Below are positions 31,097 through 40,190 of a DNA stretch of 64,000 nt, piece after piece (the first letter of the stretch is position 1; each line of letters begins with the position of its first letter). The DNA is taken from contig NC_013595.1 in the NCBI RefSeq assembly GCF_000024865.1, positions 3,720,001-3,784,000 of the forward strand, given 5' to 3'. The position numbers and the translations under genes are program-made. The stretch is from Streptosporangium roseum DSM 43021 (GTDB taxonomy: Bacteria > Actinomycetota > Actinomycetes > Streptosporangiales > Streptosporangiaceae). Under the pieces are notes generated by a model that searched no databases, was not told the origin of the DNA, and saw nothing but the letters and a program-made list of their open reading frames with translations.

Positions 31097-33142
31097 ATGA
31101 CCGCAGCGGCGGAGACGACGCCACCCCCTTATCCCGACGCCCCGTCCACCCACTGGCTGAGCACCAGGCCGCGGTTGATCGTGGCCAGCGCCTTCATGCT
31201 CTTCCTGGAGCTGGCGCTGATCCGATGGACCGGATCGAACATCGTTCATCTGAGCTATTTCACGAACTTCGTCCTGCTCGGCTCGTTCCTCGGCATCGGG
31301 CTCGGCTTCCTCCGCGTGGGCCGCACGGCGCGGCAGCCGTACTACTCGCCGATCACCCTGGCCGTCCTCGTGCTGGTCATCCTGTTCTTCCCGGTCACCG
31401 TGGACCGGCAGACCGAGGGTGTCCTGTACTGGACCAGCCTGGGCACCAGCGGGCCGCCGCCCTGGCTGATCCTGCCGGTGATCTTCGTGGCGGCGGCGGT
31501 AGTGCTGATGGGCCCGGCCGAGCTGGTCGGGCGGTGCTTCCCCGAGCTGGACCGGCTGGAGGCCTACCGCTACGACCTGGTCGGCAGCCTCACCGGCATC
31601 GCGCTGTTCACCGCGCTGTCGTTCCTCAGCGCGCCGCCGGTCGTGTGGGGCACGATCGCCGCGGCCGCCTACCTCGTGCTGCTGTGGCCGCGCACGGCCC
31701 TGGGGCGGCTCGTGCTGGCCGTCCCGGCGCTGGTCGTGGTCGGTGCCCTCGCGGTGGAGACGCTGACGGCGGGGGCGCTGTGGTCGCCCTACTACAAGGT
31801 GACCTACAAGCGGCTCGACTACGGCGGCGTCCCGGTGATGGACATCCAGGTCAACGGCATCCCGCACCAGCAGGCCGTCCCGGCGCGGAACCGGCTGGAG
31901 TGGGAGAGGCAGTACGCGCTGCCGTACGAGCGGGCGGCGGCGCAGAAGCTGGACGACGTCCTGATCGTCGGCGCGGGCAGCGGCACCGACGTGGCCATCG
32001 CGCTGTCCAAGGGCGCCAAGCACGTGGACGCGGTGGAGATCGACCCCAAACTCCGCGAGCTGGGCGGGACCTACCACCCCGACAGGCCCTACGCCGACCC
32101 CCGCGTCACCACCGTCGTCACCGACGGCCGGGCCTTCCTGGAGCGCACCTCGGGGAAGTACGACCTGATCCTCTTCGCGCTGCCCGACTCGCTCACCCTG
32201 GTCTCCGGGGCCAGCTCGCTGCGGCTGGAGAGCTACCTGTTCACCCAGCAGGCCATGGAGGCGGCCAGGGACCACCTCAAGCCCGGCGGCACCTTCTCGA
32301 TGTACAACTACTACCGGGAGAGCTGGCTGGTGGACCGGCTCGCCGCCACCATGCAGGCCGCCTTCGGGCACAAGCCGTGCGTGGACATCGTCAGTGAGAC
32401 CGGCCAGCAGGCCGTGATCACCGCGGGCCTCAGCGCGCAGACCCAGAGCTGCGGCGCCGAGTGGGCCGGCGCGACCGCCCTCACCCCGCCGCCGACCGGT
32501 GACGACCGGCCCTTCCTCTACCTGAAGGACCGGACGATCCCCCAGATCTACCTCATCACCCTCGGGCTGATCCTGCTCGTGAGCGTGTTCGCCGTCCGGG
32601 CGGTCGCCGGGCCGTACACCCGGATGCGCCCCTACGCCGACCTGTTCCTGCTGGGCGTGGCCTTCCTGCTGCTGGAGACCAAGAGCGTGACCGGGTTCGC
32701 GCTGCTGTTCGGCACGACCTGGGTGGTGAACGCGATCGTGTTCGCCGGGGTGCTGGTCGCCGTGCTCGCCGCGGTGGAGGTGACGCGCCGCTTCAGGACC
32801 CCGCCGGTGCCCGTCATGTACGGCGTGCTCCTCGGCGGGCTGGTGCTGGCCTGGCTGGTGCCCAACTCCTGGCTGCTGGGCCTGCCGCTGCCACTGCGGG
32901 CGGTGGTCGCCGTGGTCGTGGCGTTCCTGCCGATCTTCGCGGCCAACGTGGTGTTCGCCAAGCGCTTCGCCGACTCCAGCGACGGCACGACGGCCTTCGG
33001 CGCGAACCTGCTGGGCGCGATGGTCGGCGGCTGCCTGGAGTATCTGGCGCTGGTCATCGGCTACCAGGCCCTGCTGATCGTGGCGGGCCTGCTCTATCTC
33101 GGCGCCTTCGCCCTGCTCCCCCGGAGCACCAGGGCCGCCTGA
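31097..33142 (+). CDS. Polytopic membrane protein with spermidine-synthase-like domain
   Basis: This 681-residue protein has about seven N-terminal membrane helices (residues 25-220), a soluble aminopropyltransferase/methyltransferase-like Rossmann domain (about 235-470) with LIVGAGSGTDVAIALSKGAK and VDAVEIDPKL, and five or six C-terminal helices (485-675). The glycine-rich SAM-binding loop and the acidic residue after strand 2 are present. Bacterial proteins of this layout are annotated as spermidine synthase-like, but their true reaction is mostly unknown. The ATG start was chosen over an upstream TTG; its Shine-Dalgarno is weak. It is divergent from the subtilase. Confidence 0.8.
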   Translation: MTAAAETTPPPYPDAPSTHWLSTRPRLIVASAFMLFLELALIRWTGSNIVHLSYFTNFVLLGSFLGIGLGFLRVGRTARQPYYSPITLAVLVLVILFFPVTVDRQTEGVLYWTSLGTSGPPPWLILPVIFVAAAVVLMGPAELVGRCFPELDRLEAYRYDLVGSLTGIALFTALSFLSAPPVVWGTIAAAAYLVLLWPRTALGRLVLAVPALVVVGALAVETLTAGALWSPYYKVTYKRLDYGGVPVMDIQVNGIPHQQAVPARNRLEWERQYALPYERAAAQKLDDVLIVGAGSGTDVAIALSKGAKHVDAVEIDPKLRELGGTYHPDRPYADPRVTTVVTDGRAFLERTSGKYDLILFALPDSLTLVSGASSLRLESYLFTQQAMEAARDHLKPGGTFSMYNYYRESWLVDRLAATMQAAFGHKPCVDIVSETGQQAVITAGLSAQTQSCGAEWAGATALTPPPTGDDRPFLYLKDRTIPQIYLITLGLILLVSVFAVRAVAGPYTRMRPYADLFLLGVAFLLLETKSVTGFALLFGTTWVVNAIVFAGVLVAVLAAVEVTRRFRTPPVPVMYGVLLGGLVLAWLVPNSWLLGLPLPLRAVVAVVVAFLPIFAANVVFAKRFADSSDGTTAFGANLLGAMVGGCLEYLALVIGYQALLIVAGLLYLGAFALLPRSTRAA

Positions 33143-33165
33143 GCGCGGCGGGGCGGTGAGACGAC

Positions 33166-33197
33166 TGTGGCCCGGCTCCCAGGGGAGCCGGGCCACA
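33166..33197. terminator. Bidirectional hairpin
   Basis: Perfect 15-bp arms TGTGGCCCGGCTCCC and GGGAGCCGGGCCACA with a 2-base spacer lie between convergent genes. Confidence 0.85.
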
Positions 33198-33218
33198 TCG
33201 GCGTACACAGCGCGGGGG

Positions 33219-35048
33219 TCAGAACCCGCAGAGCTCGCTGAGGGACTGGGCCGCCTTGCCGTTCTGGGTGGGGGTCTGGCTCGGCCGGACCGTCGCGGTC
33301 CTGGTGGGGGTCGGGTCCGGAGTGGGGCTGGCGCCGCTCGCGCCGGGAGAGGCGCTGGCCCCGGGGGAGGCCGTCACACCGGCGGCGAGGGCGCGGCGGG
33401 AGGGCTGGGAGGACTGGCGCAGCGCCCTCGCGGTCGCGGTGCGGATCTTCTGCCAGTCGGGGGAACCGGTGTAGAACTCCGGCGGCACGAACTGCAGGCT
33501 GGTGATCCTGGCGTCCTTGACCTTGAGAGCGAGGTCGGTCACGTGCTCCAGCAGCTCGCGGGGGATGTTGGTCTTGGCCATCCGCTTGGCCACGTTCGCG
33601 ACCTTGACGAAGTTGGTGAGCACGACCGACGGGGTGGCCTGCTGGGCGAAGGCGCCGATGACGCACCGCTGGCGGGCCATGCGGGAGAAGTCGTCGCTGC
33701 CGACGCGGGAGCGTCCGTACCAGAGCGCCTCCTCGCCGGACAGCGTCTGGTAGCCGGCCTTGATCGTGCCCGCGGTGCCGTAGAGGCCGCCCCACTTGAC
33801 GTCGTTGTCCACCCGGATCTTCAGCCCGCCGATGGCGTCCACCAGGTGGGCGAAGCCGAACATGTTCACGAGGGCGTAGTAGTCGATCTGCAGGTTGAGC
33901 GTCTGGCCGATGGCGTTCATGAGCGCCCGGGGGCCGCGCTGGTCGTTCTTGCCCGGCACGATCTCCGGATGGTCCTCGCCGTACTGCCAGACCTCGTTGA
34001 GCAGGCCGCCGTTGGGCAGCTCGCGCATGAAGCCGTTGGGGAAATGCTTGGCGAGCGGGGTGCCGGGCCTGAAGTGGACGTGCTGCAGGTTGCGGGGCAG
34101 GCTGAACATGACCGTGTTGCCGGTTTTGACGTTCACGCTGGCCACGTTCATGCTGTCGGTCCGTACACCCTCCCGGTTGCCGGCCCCGTCACCGCCGATG
34201 AGCAGGAAGTTCACCCGCTCGCGCCCGTCCCACGGGTCCTCGTGCTTGATCGGGGTCGCCGCCGTGTCGTCCTTGACGCTCGGGAAGATGGCGTTGGCCG
34301 TCTCCTTGGCGGCCAGCACGGTGCTGGCGGTCAGCGCGAACGGCGCCATCACCGACACGCACAGCACGCCGACCACGATGCCGGAGACGATCTGCCCCCT
34401 GCCGGTCAGCCGGTTGGGCTTCAGGGAGATGTAGGACGACAGCACCAGCAGGAACCAGCCGAGCGCGCCGAGCGCGGCGACGATCACCGCGGCGAGAAGC
34501 GTGCCGTCCCGGGTGACGACGCCGGTGTTGCCCGATCCGTACAGGGTGAGACCGCCGACCAGCGCGGTCACCAGCAGCAGGCCGAAGACGCCGAGCAGGA
34601 TGTAGCCGGTACGGCGCCGCCCGGCGCGCAGGTGCGCCGCGCCGGGCAGGATCGCCGACAGCAGGGTCCAGCCGATGAGCGAGGGGGTCGTCAGCGGCTT
34701 GGCGAACTGCGGCCGGCCCTTCGGGGGCGGGCCGGACGGCGGGGGCTCGGCCGCGGGCGCCGGCCCCGGCCTGCTCACCCGCACGGTGTTGTCGGCCGCC
34801 TGCGCGGGCTCGCGGTCCTGTCCCGCGTCCCGCGCCTTCCCGGGCTTCTCCACCCGCACGGTGTTGTCGGCCGCCTCGGGCTCCCGCCCCCGGCCGGTCT
34901 CCGGCAGCCCTGAGGCCTGTGTTTCAGGGGTGTCCTGCGCGCCGCCGGCGCCGGGCCGCGCCTCGCCGCCCGCGCCGCGCCGCCGGGTGCGCCGTTTCCC
35001 GCCGTCATCGGCGGAACCCCCCGAGTCCTGCCCAAGGTGCATCGTCAC
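33219..35048 (-). CDS. LytR-CpsA-Psr (LCP) family cell-wall ligase
   Basis: This 609-residue protein begins with about 115 cytoplasmic residues rich in Pro/Arg. They include two copies of DNTVRV (Thr63 and Thr88), a pattern resembling Ser/Thr-kinase target sites in actinobacteria. Three membrane helices follow (about 122-160, 175-200, 215-240), then the extracellular LCP domain (about 265-520). Its key blocks are NFLLIGGDGAGNREGVRTDS, VMFSLPRNLQHV, GGLKIRVDNDV and LSGEEALWYGRSRVGSDDFS, with the Arg residues that bind the lipid pyrophosphate. A Ser/Pro/Thr tail ends in a Cys (ELCGF). LCP enzymes transfer anionic glycopolymers to peptidoglycan. Confidence 0.9.
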   Translation of the reverse strand: MTMHLGQDSGGSADDGGKRRTRRRGAGGEARPGAGGAQDTPETQASGLPETGRGREPEAADNTVRVEKPGKARDAGQDREPAQAADNTVRVSRPGPAPAAEPPPSGPPPKGRPQFAKPLTTPSLIGWTLLSAILPGAAHLRAGRRRTGYILLGVFGLLLVTALVGGLTLYGSGNTGVVTRDGTLLAAVIVAALGALGWFLLVLSSYISLKPNRLTGRGQIVSGIVVGVLCVSVMAPFALTASTVLAAKETANAIFPSVKDDTAATPIKHEDPWDGRERVNFLLIGGDGAGNREGVRTDSMNVASVNVKTGNTVMFSLPRNLQHVHFRPGTPLAKHFPNGFMRELPNGGLLNEVWQYGEDHPEIVPGKNDQRGPRALMNAIGQTLNLQIDYYALVNMFGFAHLVDAIGGLKIRVDNDVKWGGLYGTAGTIKAGYQTLSGEEALWYGRSRVGSDDFSRMARQRCVIGAFAQQATPSVVLTNFVKVANVAKRMAKTNIPRELLEHVTDLALKVKDARITSLQFVPPEFYTGSPDWQKIRTATARALRQSSQPSRRALAAGVTASPGASASPGASGASPTPDPTPTRTATVRPSQTPTQNGKAAQSLSELCGF

Positions 35049-35185
35049 ACCGCTTCCTACGTCTTATCCCAGTCCACCTGGCAAAACAGCCGAGGGGCCC
35101 CGATTACACAGAATTGCCAGGATTCTAGTCCCCATACCTGGACATGACAGACAGATGACCAATTCTCGGTTAACGGTCATCTAAG

Positions 35186-36679
35186 CTACGACGTCGATGA
35201 GGCCGGGGCCAGCCAGGTGTTGCACTGGAAGGTCTTGTTCTTCTCATAGCCCTGGCGGAACCAGCGATTGTTGTTCGCGGGCGAGCCGTGGTCGCGGGGG
35301 TAGCCCGGCCAGTCGCCGACCCGAGAGTAGAAGTAGTAGAGCGTGTTGCGCCGCGCCGGGGTGACCGGGTAGCTGGCCGAGACCGAGCGCATGAACATCG
35401 CGCCGAAGCAGGTGGCCTGGAGCTCGAACCGGCGGCTCAGCGCGAGCTTGCCGCTCCGGCTGGTGGAGCGCGTGGTCTGCTGCCACCAGTCGTTGGACAG
35501 GCCCGACAGCTGCTGGACGTGATGCCCGTACTCGTGGGCCATCATGCTGATGACCCCGCCGTGCCAGTCGGTGATCTGGCCATACCCGCCGGAGTTTCCG
35601 GACCCCTTCGCCATCGCCGTGGTCGAGGCGTAGATGGTGGTGTTGCGCGGGCAGTAGTACGGCACGATGCTGCCGGGCGAGGGGAAGTCCCCGCAGGCGC
35701 CGCGTCCCCGGCTGGAGGTGACGGCGTAGCCCGGGGGATGCCAGGTCATGCCCTGCGCGCGCATGATCTGGGACCAGCCCCTGTCCAGGCACTTGGAGGT
35801 CTTCAGGATCAGCGCCTTGAGCTGGCTGTGGCTGTAGATGCTGGGCGAGCCCACCGGGCAGTTCACCCTGGGCAGGCCCCCGGCCCGGTAGAGCGTGTTG
35901 TTCTTCAGGGTGGTGTTCAGGATCCGCCGCCTGGCCGGGGTGGTGACCGTGGACTCGGTTGGACGTGACTGGGTGGCCTCCGGGGAGGCGGTGCTGCTCG
36001 CGGGCGGCTCGAACGGGGTGAAGGTGGGGATCGCGACCGGCGAGACCGGGTCCGCGGTGCGGCTGCCCTTGATCAGCGCCCCGACCACCACCAGCCCGAC
36101 GAACACCAGCGCGACCACGCCGAAGACCCCGCCGATGATCACGCCGGCGCCGCCGCCGGAGCGGGGGCGCTGCGGCTGCCACTGGGGCGGCGGATACGGC
36201 GGCTGCCGGTGCCGAGGGTCCGGCGGCGGAGGCTGGCCGTACGGCATCGGCCCTCGCGGCGGGTAGCCCTGGCCGGGCGGAGGCGGGTAGCCCTGGCCGG
36301 GCGGAGGCGGGTAGCCCTGGCCGGGCGGAGGCGGGTAGCCCTGCGCGGGGTGGCCCTGCGGCGGTCCCTGGGGCGTGGGCGGGTGCGGCGGATACGCCCG
36401 CGGCGGTCCCTGAGGGGGATGGCCGTGGTTCGGCGGCGGCACCGGGGAGGGCTGCGGCGGGTGGCCGTAGCCGGGCGGCGGCGGTCCCTGGACCGGCGGC
36501 GGGGGATAGCCCTGGCCCGGAGGCGGAGCCTGCGGATAGCCCCGCGGCGGGCCCTGGGGAGGATATCCCTGCGGCGGGCCCTGGGGCGGCGGGGGAGCCC
36601 AGGCGGGCGGTGGCTGGACAGGGTACGGGTTTCCCTGAGGTGGAGGCGGGAGTGGAGGGTACTGCCCGTTGCCTGTCAC
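35186..36679 (-). CDS. Membrane-anchored neutral zinc metallopeptidase (YpfJ-like)
   Basis: This 497-residue protein starts with about 175 residues of Pro/Gly/Gln/Tyr-rich sequence (QGYPPPPG units), one membrane helix (VIIGGVFGVVALVFVGLVVVG, in two parts, about 180-200) and a Ser/Thr linker. The peptidase domain spans 255-497. The zinc motif HEYGHHVQQLSG is present, with further conserved ALSRRFELQATCFGAMF. Paired Cys residues (NCPVG, KCLDRG, ACGDF, YYCPRN, FQCNTW) suggest extracellular disulfides. The substrate is unknown. The repetitive N-terminus would lie in the cytoplasm, as in other actinobacterial members. It starts at MTGNGQYPP and is divergent from a LysR gene. Confidence 0.87.
   Translation of the reverse strand: MTGNGQYPPLPPPPQGNPYPVQPPPAWAPPPPQGPPQGYPPQGPPRGYPQAPPPGQGYPPPPVQGPPPPGYGHPPQPSPVPPPNHGHPPQGPPRAYPPHPPTPQGPPQGHPAQGYPPPPGQGYPPPPGQGYPPPPGQGYPPRGPMPYGQPPPPDPRHRQPPYPPPQWQPQRPRSGGGAGVIIGGVFGVVALVFVGLVVVGALIKGSRTADPVSPVAIPTFTPFEPPASSTASPEATQSRPTESTVTTPARRRILNTTLKNNTLYRAGGLPRVNCPVGSPSIYSHSQLKALILKTSKCLDRGWSQIMRAQGMTWHPPGYAVTSSRGRGACGDFPSPGSIVPYYCPRNTTIYASTTAMAKGSGNSGGYGQITDWHGGVISMMAHEYGHHVQQLSGLSNDWWQQTTRSTSRSGKLALSRRFELQATCFGAMFMRSVSASYPVTPARRNTLYYFYSRVGDWPGYPRDHGSPANNNRWFRQGYEKNKTFQCNTWLAPASSTS
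36258..36343. repeat. 24-bp tandem repeat in the metallopeptidase gene
   Basis: Three full identical units (GGCGGGTAGCCCTGGCCGGG then CGGA) and a partial fourth encode QGYPPPPG on the minus strand. Confidence 0.9.
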
Positions 36680-36869
36680 GCTGTCTCCCCGTTAACCCGA
36701 GCGTCCGATATGGCGCAAAAGCCCGGACCTTTGCCGAATTTGGGGCGTAAGCATACTGATTTCTCACCCGTCACGGATGTCGCTGCGTTCGATTACATTC
36801 CGAAATCATCCGAGGTGATCTCCGCGATGTGCAGGACCGATCCCAGCCCGGTGATTTAGCTTCAAAGCC

Positions 36870-37736
36870 ATGAATCTGCAGCAGCTCCGCTATGTGGTCG
36901 CGACAGCGGAGCACCGCACCATGACCGATGCGGCCAGGTCGCTGTACATCGCACAACCTGCGCTTTCCCGTGCGATCAGAGACCTCGAACGAGAGCTGGG
37001 GATGACGTTGTTCGCCCGTTCCGGGCGGGGCGTGGTCGTCACGGCGCAGGGGCGCCGGGTGGTCAAGCTCGCCAAGGAGGCGCTCGACGCTGTCCGCGAG
37101 ATCGAGGCACTGTCCAGCCATGGCCATTCCGAGGCGGAACTGCGTATCGCCTCCACCCCCAGCCTTGAGCCGGGGCTGGCCGGACGCCTCCTTCCCGCCT
37201 ACAGTGCCGAGCACCCCGGGGTGCGCGTGCACATCGTCCGCTGTGACGGACGGGACGGCGTGGTGAACGCCATCAGGGACCAGCGGGCCGATCTCGGCCT
37301 GACGGACCTGCCCGTCCCCGCCGACCTCGTCAGCCACCCGCTGGAGCGTCAGGAGATCGTGCTGATCTCCCCGCCCGGCATGGACCTGCCCAACCCGGTG
37401 CCGATGAGCAGGCTCAACGGCATGCGGCTGGTCCTGCCGATCCCCGGCAGCGCCCGGCGCAGGGAGTTCGACGCGCTGTTCGCCAAGTACGGCGTCACCC
37501 CGGTGCCGACCGTGCAGCTGGACGAGCGCGGCAACTGGCTGAACACGGTCCGTTCGGGCGCGGCCTCCCTGCTCTGGTACCGGGGGATGGCCGAGCAGGC
37601 CACCCGGGCCGGGCTGGTGGTCCGCCCCCTCGATCCCTCGGTCCGCCGGGTGATCGCCATCGTCCACGCGCGACGGCGGCTGCCCGCCATCGCCCAGGAG
37701 TTCCTGTCGGTGGCCGAAGGTGGGTCGGCCGCCTAG
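36870..37736 (+). CDS. LysR-family transcriptional regulator
   Basis: This 288-residue protein has a LysR helix-turn-helix at 1-60 (MNLQQLRYVVATAEHRTMTD, AARSLYIAQPALSRAIRDLE) and a periplasmic-binding-like effector domain at 90-280 (LRIASTPSLEPGLAG, RLVLPIPGSARRREFDALF). It ends AEGGSAA. The Shine-Dalgarno upstream is weak. The region upstream (36680-36869) is shared with the metallopeptidase gene, and the folP2 gene follows 90 bp downstream on the same strand. The regulated genes cannot be told from the sequence. Confidence 0.87.
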   Translation: MNLQQLRYVVATAEHRTMTDAARSLYIAQPALSRAIRDLERELGMTLFARSGRGVVVTAQGRRVVKLAKEALDAVREIEALSSHGHSEAELRIASTPSLEPGLAGRLLPAYSAEHPGVRVHIVRCDGRDGVVNAIRDQRADLGLTDLPVPADLVSHPLERQEIVLISPPGMDLPNPVPMSRLNGMRLVLPIPGSARRREFDALFAKYGVTPVPTVQLDERGNWLNTVRSGAASLLWYRGMAEQATRAGLVVRPLDPSVRRVIAIVHARRRLPAIAQEFLSVAEGGSAA

Positions 37737-37826
37737 GGACCCAGCGTCCGTTCTTCCCGAAACCCCCAGAGGCGGCGCAGGTGGGAGCGCCTGCCTCTCC
37801 GACACCGGGCGGTAGGCTCGGTCTCG

Positions 37827-38660
37827 ATGACTATCTTGCGCCTGCGTGGCCGTGAGTTCCGGCCCGGCGAGTTCGCGATCATGGCGGTGGTCAACCGTAC
37901 CCCGGACTCCTTTTTCGACAGGGGGAGGACGTACGGCTTCGCGGCCGCCCTGGAGGCGGTGGACGGGGCCGTCGACGGCGGCGCGGACATCGTGGACATC
38001 GGCGGCGTCAAGGCGGGCCCCGGAGACGAGGTGGACCCCGCCGAGGAGATCCGCCGGGTGGCCGATCTGGTCGCGGCGGTCCGGGAGCGCCATCCCCAAC
38101 TGATCATCAGCGTCGACACCTGGCGTGCCGAGGTCGGCGAGGTCGTCGCCGAGGCGGGCGCCGACCTGCTCAACGACACCTGGGGCGGGGTCGACCCCGC
38201 TCTGGCGGAGGTCGCGGCCAAGCACGGCATCGGGCTGGTCTGCGCGCACGCCGGCCGCGTCGTCCCCCGCACCCGCCCGCACCGCATCGCCTACGCCGAC
38301 GTGGTCGCCGACGTCATCGCCTACACCACCGACCTGGCCGAGCGGGCGGTCGCCGCCGGGGTCCGCAGGGAGTCGATCCTGATCGACCCGGCGCACGACT
38401 TCGGCAAGAACACCTGGCACTCCCTGGAGGTCAGCCGCCGCCTGCACGAGATGGTGGCCACCGGCTGGCCGGTGCTCGTCGCCGTCTCCAACAAGGACTT
38501 CGTCGGCGAGACCCTCGGCGGCCTCCCGGTCGACGAGCGCCACGCCGGCACCATGGCGACCCTGGCGGTCTCCGCCTGGCAGGGCGCCCGGGTCTTCCGG
38601 GTCCACGACGCGGCCTCCGCCCGCACCGCGCTGGCCACCATCGCCGAGCTGCGGCGATAG
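37827..38660 (+). CDS. folP2: Dihydropteroate synthase homologue, FolP2 type
   Basis: This 277-residue TIM-barrel protein of the pterin-binding family contains FAIMAVVNRTPDSFFDRG, GADIVDIGGVKAGPG, ISVDTWRAEV, LLNDTWGG and ILIDPAHDFGKNTWHS. The classic DHPS pABA/sulfonamide-loop residues are only partly kept (GGVKAGPGDEVD in place of GGESTRPG). This matches the actinobacterial FolP2 group, which in mycobacteria lacks measurable DHPS activity. Its role is therefore uncertain despite the clear fold. The ATG gives MTILRLRGREFRPGEF. It is followed by GC-rich inverted sequence (38661-38771) before the convergent decarboxylase. Confidence 0.85.
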   Translation: MTILRLRGREFRPGEFAIMAVVNRTPDSFFDRGRTYGFAAALEAVDGAVDGGADIVDIGGVKAGPGDEVDPAEEIRRVADLVAAVRERHPQLIISVDTWRAEVGEVVAEAGADLLNDTWGGVDPALAEVAAKHGIGLVCAHAGRVVPRTRPHRIAYADVVADVIAYTTDLAERAVAAGVRRESILIDPAHDFGKNTWHSLEVSRRLHEMVATGWPVLVAVSNKDFVGETLGGLPVDERHAGTMATLAVSAWQGARVFRVHDAASARTALATIAELRR

Positions 38661-38771
38661 TCCCCGCCGCGCCGGCCACGGTCGCCGGGCCGCGGCGACG
38701 GCCCCGCCGCGGGCGGGACCGTCGCCGTGAGCGCGGTGAATCGTCCTGTCACCCGCCGCGCGCGGTCACGG

Positions 38772-40190
38772 TCAGGCGTAGATGACCGACAGGAACCGGA
38801 TCAGGACCGCCTCGCGCCGGTCGGCCGGCAGCGCGTCCAGGACCGCGTTCACCACGGCCATCTCCGGCTGCCCCGAGCCGCCGAGGTCCACTCCGACGGC
38901 CGCGGCGAGCTCGCCGAAGGCGGCGTCGTCCAGGGCGTCCAGGTCCAGGCTCGCGACGAGGTCCACCAGCCCGTCGGGCAGCGCAGCCGGACCACGCTCC
39001 CGCGCCGCCTCGGCGGACTCCGCGATCACCTCCAGCATCGCCTCCACGCCCCGGAGGGTCACCCCGGTCACGGTGATGTGGATGTTGGCGGGGATCCCCG
39101 CGTAGGAGAGCTGCGGCTGCAGGAACCAGCCGCGCTTCCTGGCCTCGTCGGACAGCACGAACACGTTCACCTCGTCCGAGCCGAAGGCGACCAGGGCCGA
39201 CTCGGGGTCGCCGAGCACCCGCAGGCCCGGGATCCCGGCGATGCCCTCGCGGAGCCGCCGGGCCGCCGCGAGGGTGGCGCGGCCGAGTTCGAGGTAGCCG
39301 TCGCGGCCGAGGGCCTGGAAGGTGGCCCAGGCGCCGCCCAGCGGGCCGGCGGACTTCGAGCTCTGCACGGTGGCGTTGATGACCGTGTAACCGGGCCACG
39401 ACGCCGACGCGAAGTAGGCCTTGCGCCGCAGCGCCGGGTCGGCGAACAGCACCACCGAGGCGCCCTTGGGGGAGTAGCCGAACTTGTGCAGGTCGCAGGA
39501 GAGCGAGGTGACGCCGGGCACCGACAGGTCGAACTGCGGGACTTGTGCCCCGGCCTCGCGCAGCCACGGCAGCAGCCATCCGCCCACGCAGGCGTCCACG
39601 TGACACAGCACACCGCGCGCGGAGGCGACCGCGGCGATCTCGGCGACCGGGTCCACCACGCCCTGCGGATAGGACGGCGCCGAGGCGACCACCAGCACCG
39701 TGTCCTCGGTCATCGCCGCCTCGACGGCCGCCGCGGAGGCCCGGAACGTCACCGGATCGACCGGCACGGCGTCCACCGCCACCCCGAGGTAGTGCGCGGC
39801 CTTGTGGAAGGCCGGATGCGCGGTGACCGGGACGGCCATCCGGGGACGGCCCCCGACCGGCCGCGCGTCCCGCGCCGCCTTCACGGCCAGCATGATCGAC
39901 TCGGTGCCGCCGCTGGTGAAGATGCCGGACCCGCCGCCCAGCAGCTCGGCGACCGCGCCGACGACCTGCTTCTCCATCTCCACCACGCTGGGGAAGGCGG
40001 TCGGGTCGAGGGTGTTGACCTCCAGCATCTCGAAGTAGGCGCGGGCCGCGGCCTCGTGCACCTCCGGCCGCCCGGTGTCGTAGACGTACGCGGTCACCTT
40101 GCCTCCGCGCACCGGCAGGTCGTCCTGCTTGAGCCGGGAGATCTCGGCCAGCAGTTCCTCGATGTCCCGGCCCTTCTCAGGCAGGCTCAT
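38772..40190 (-). CDS. PLP-dependent group II decarboxylase / S1P-lyase-like enzyme
   Basis: This 472-residue protein has fold-type I PLP features: GIFTSGGTESIMLAVKAARD (phosphate binding), HPAFHKAAHYLGV, HVDACVGGWLLPW (Asp to the pyridine N) and the lysine in SCDLHKFGYSPKGASVVLF. The pattern is closest to the sphingosine-1-phosphate lyase, glutamate and aspartate decarboxylase superfamily. The substrate is unknown. The C-terminal 90 residues form an extra helical segment (LVDLVASLDLDALDDAAFGE). It is the last gene of a TetR-MFS-decarboxylase operon; its AAGGAG and ATG lie inside the end of the MFS gene (14-bp overlap), so the transporter probably moves its substrate or product. Confidence 0.87.
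   Translation of the reverse strand: MSLPEKGRDIEELLAEISRLKQDDLPVRGGKVTAYVYDTGRPEVHEAAARAYFEMLEVNTLDPTAFPSVVEMEKQVVGAVAELLGGGSGIFTSGGTESIMLAVKAARDARPVGGRPRMAVPVTAHPAFHKAAHYLGVAVDAVPVDPVTFRASAAAVEAAMTEDTVLVVASAPSYPQGVVDPVAEIAAVASARGVLCHVDACVGGWLLPWLREAGAQVPQFDLSVPGVTSLSCDLHKFGYSPKGASVVLFADPALRRKAYFASASWPGYTVINATVQSSKSAGPLGGAWATFQALGRDGYLELGRATLAAARRLREGIAGIPGLRVLGDPESALVAFGSDEVNVFVLSDEARKRGWFLQPQLSYAGIPANIHITVTGVTLRGVEAMLEVIAESAEAARERGPAALPDGLVDLVASLDLDALDDAAFGELAAAVGVDLGGSGQPEMAVVNAVLDALPADRREAVLIRFLSVIYA

Noticed and set aside
31082..33208. 708-codon minus-strand frame opposite the spermidine-synthase-like gene
   Set aside because: The translation is rich in Gly, Arg, His and Gln without hydrophobic cores or motifs, as expected for the antisense of a GC-rich gene. 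The plus strand encodes a clear membrane protein with a SAM-binding motif.
36258..36343. CRISPR-like spacing of identical 24-bp units
   Set aside because: The units are directly adjacent without spacers and encode QGYPPPPG in the metallopeptidase. No CRISPR array or cas gene was seen in the window.
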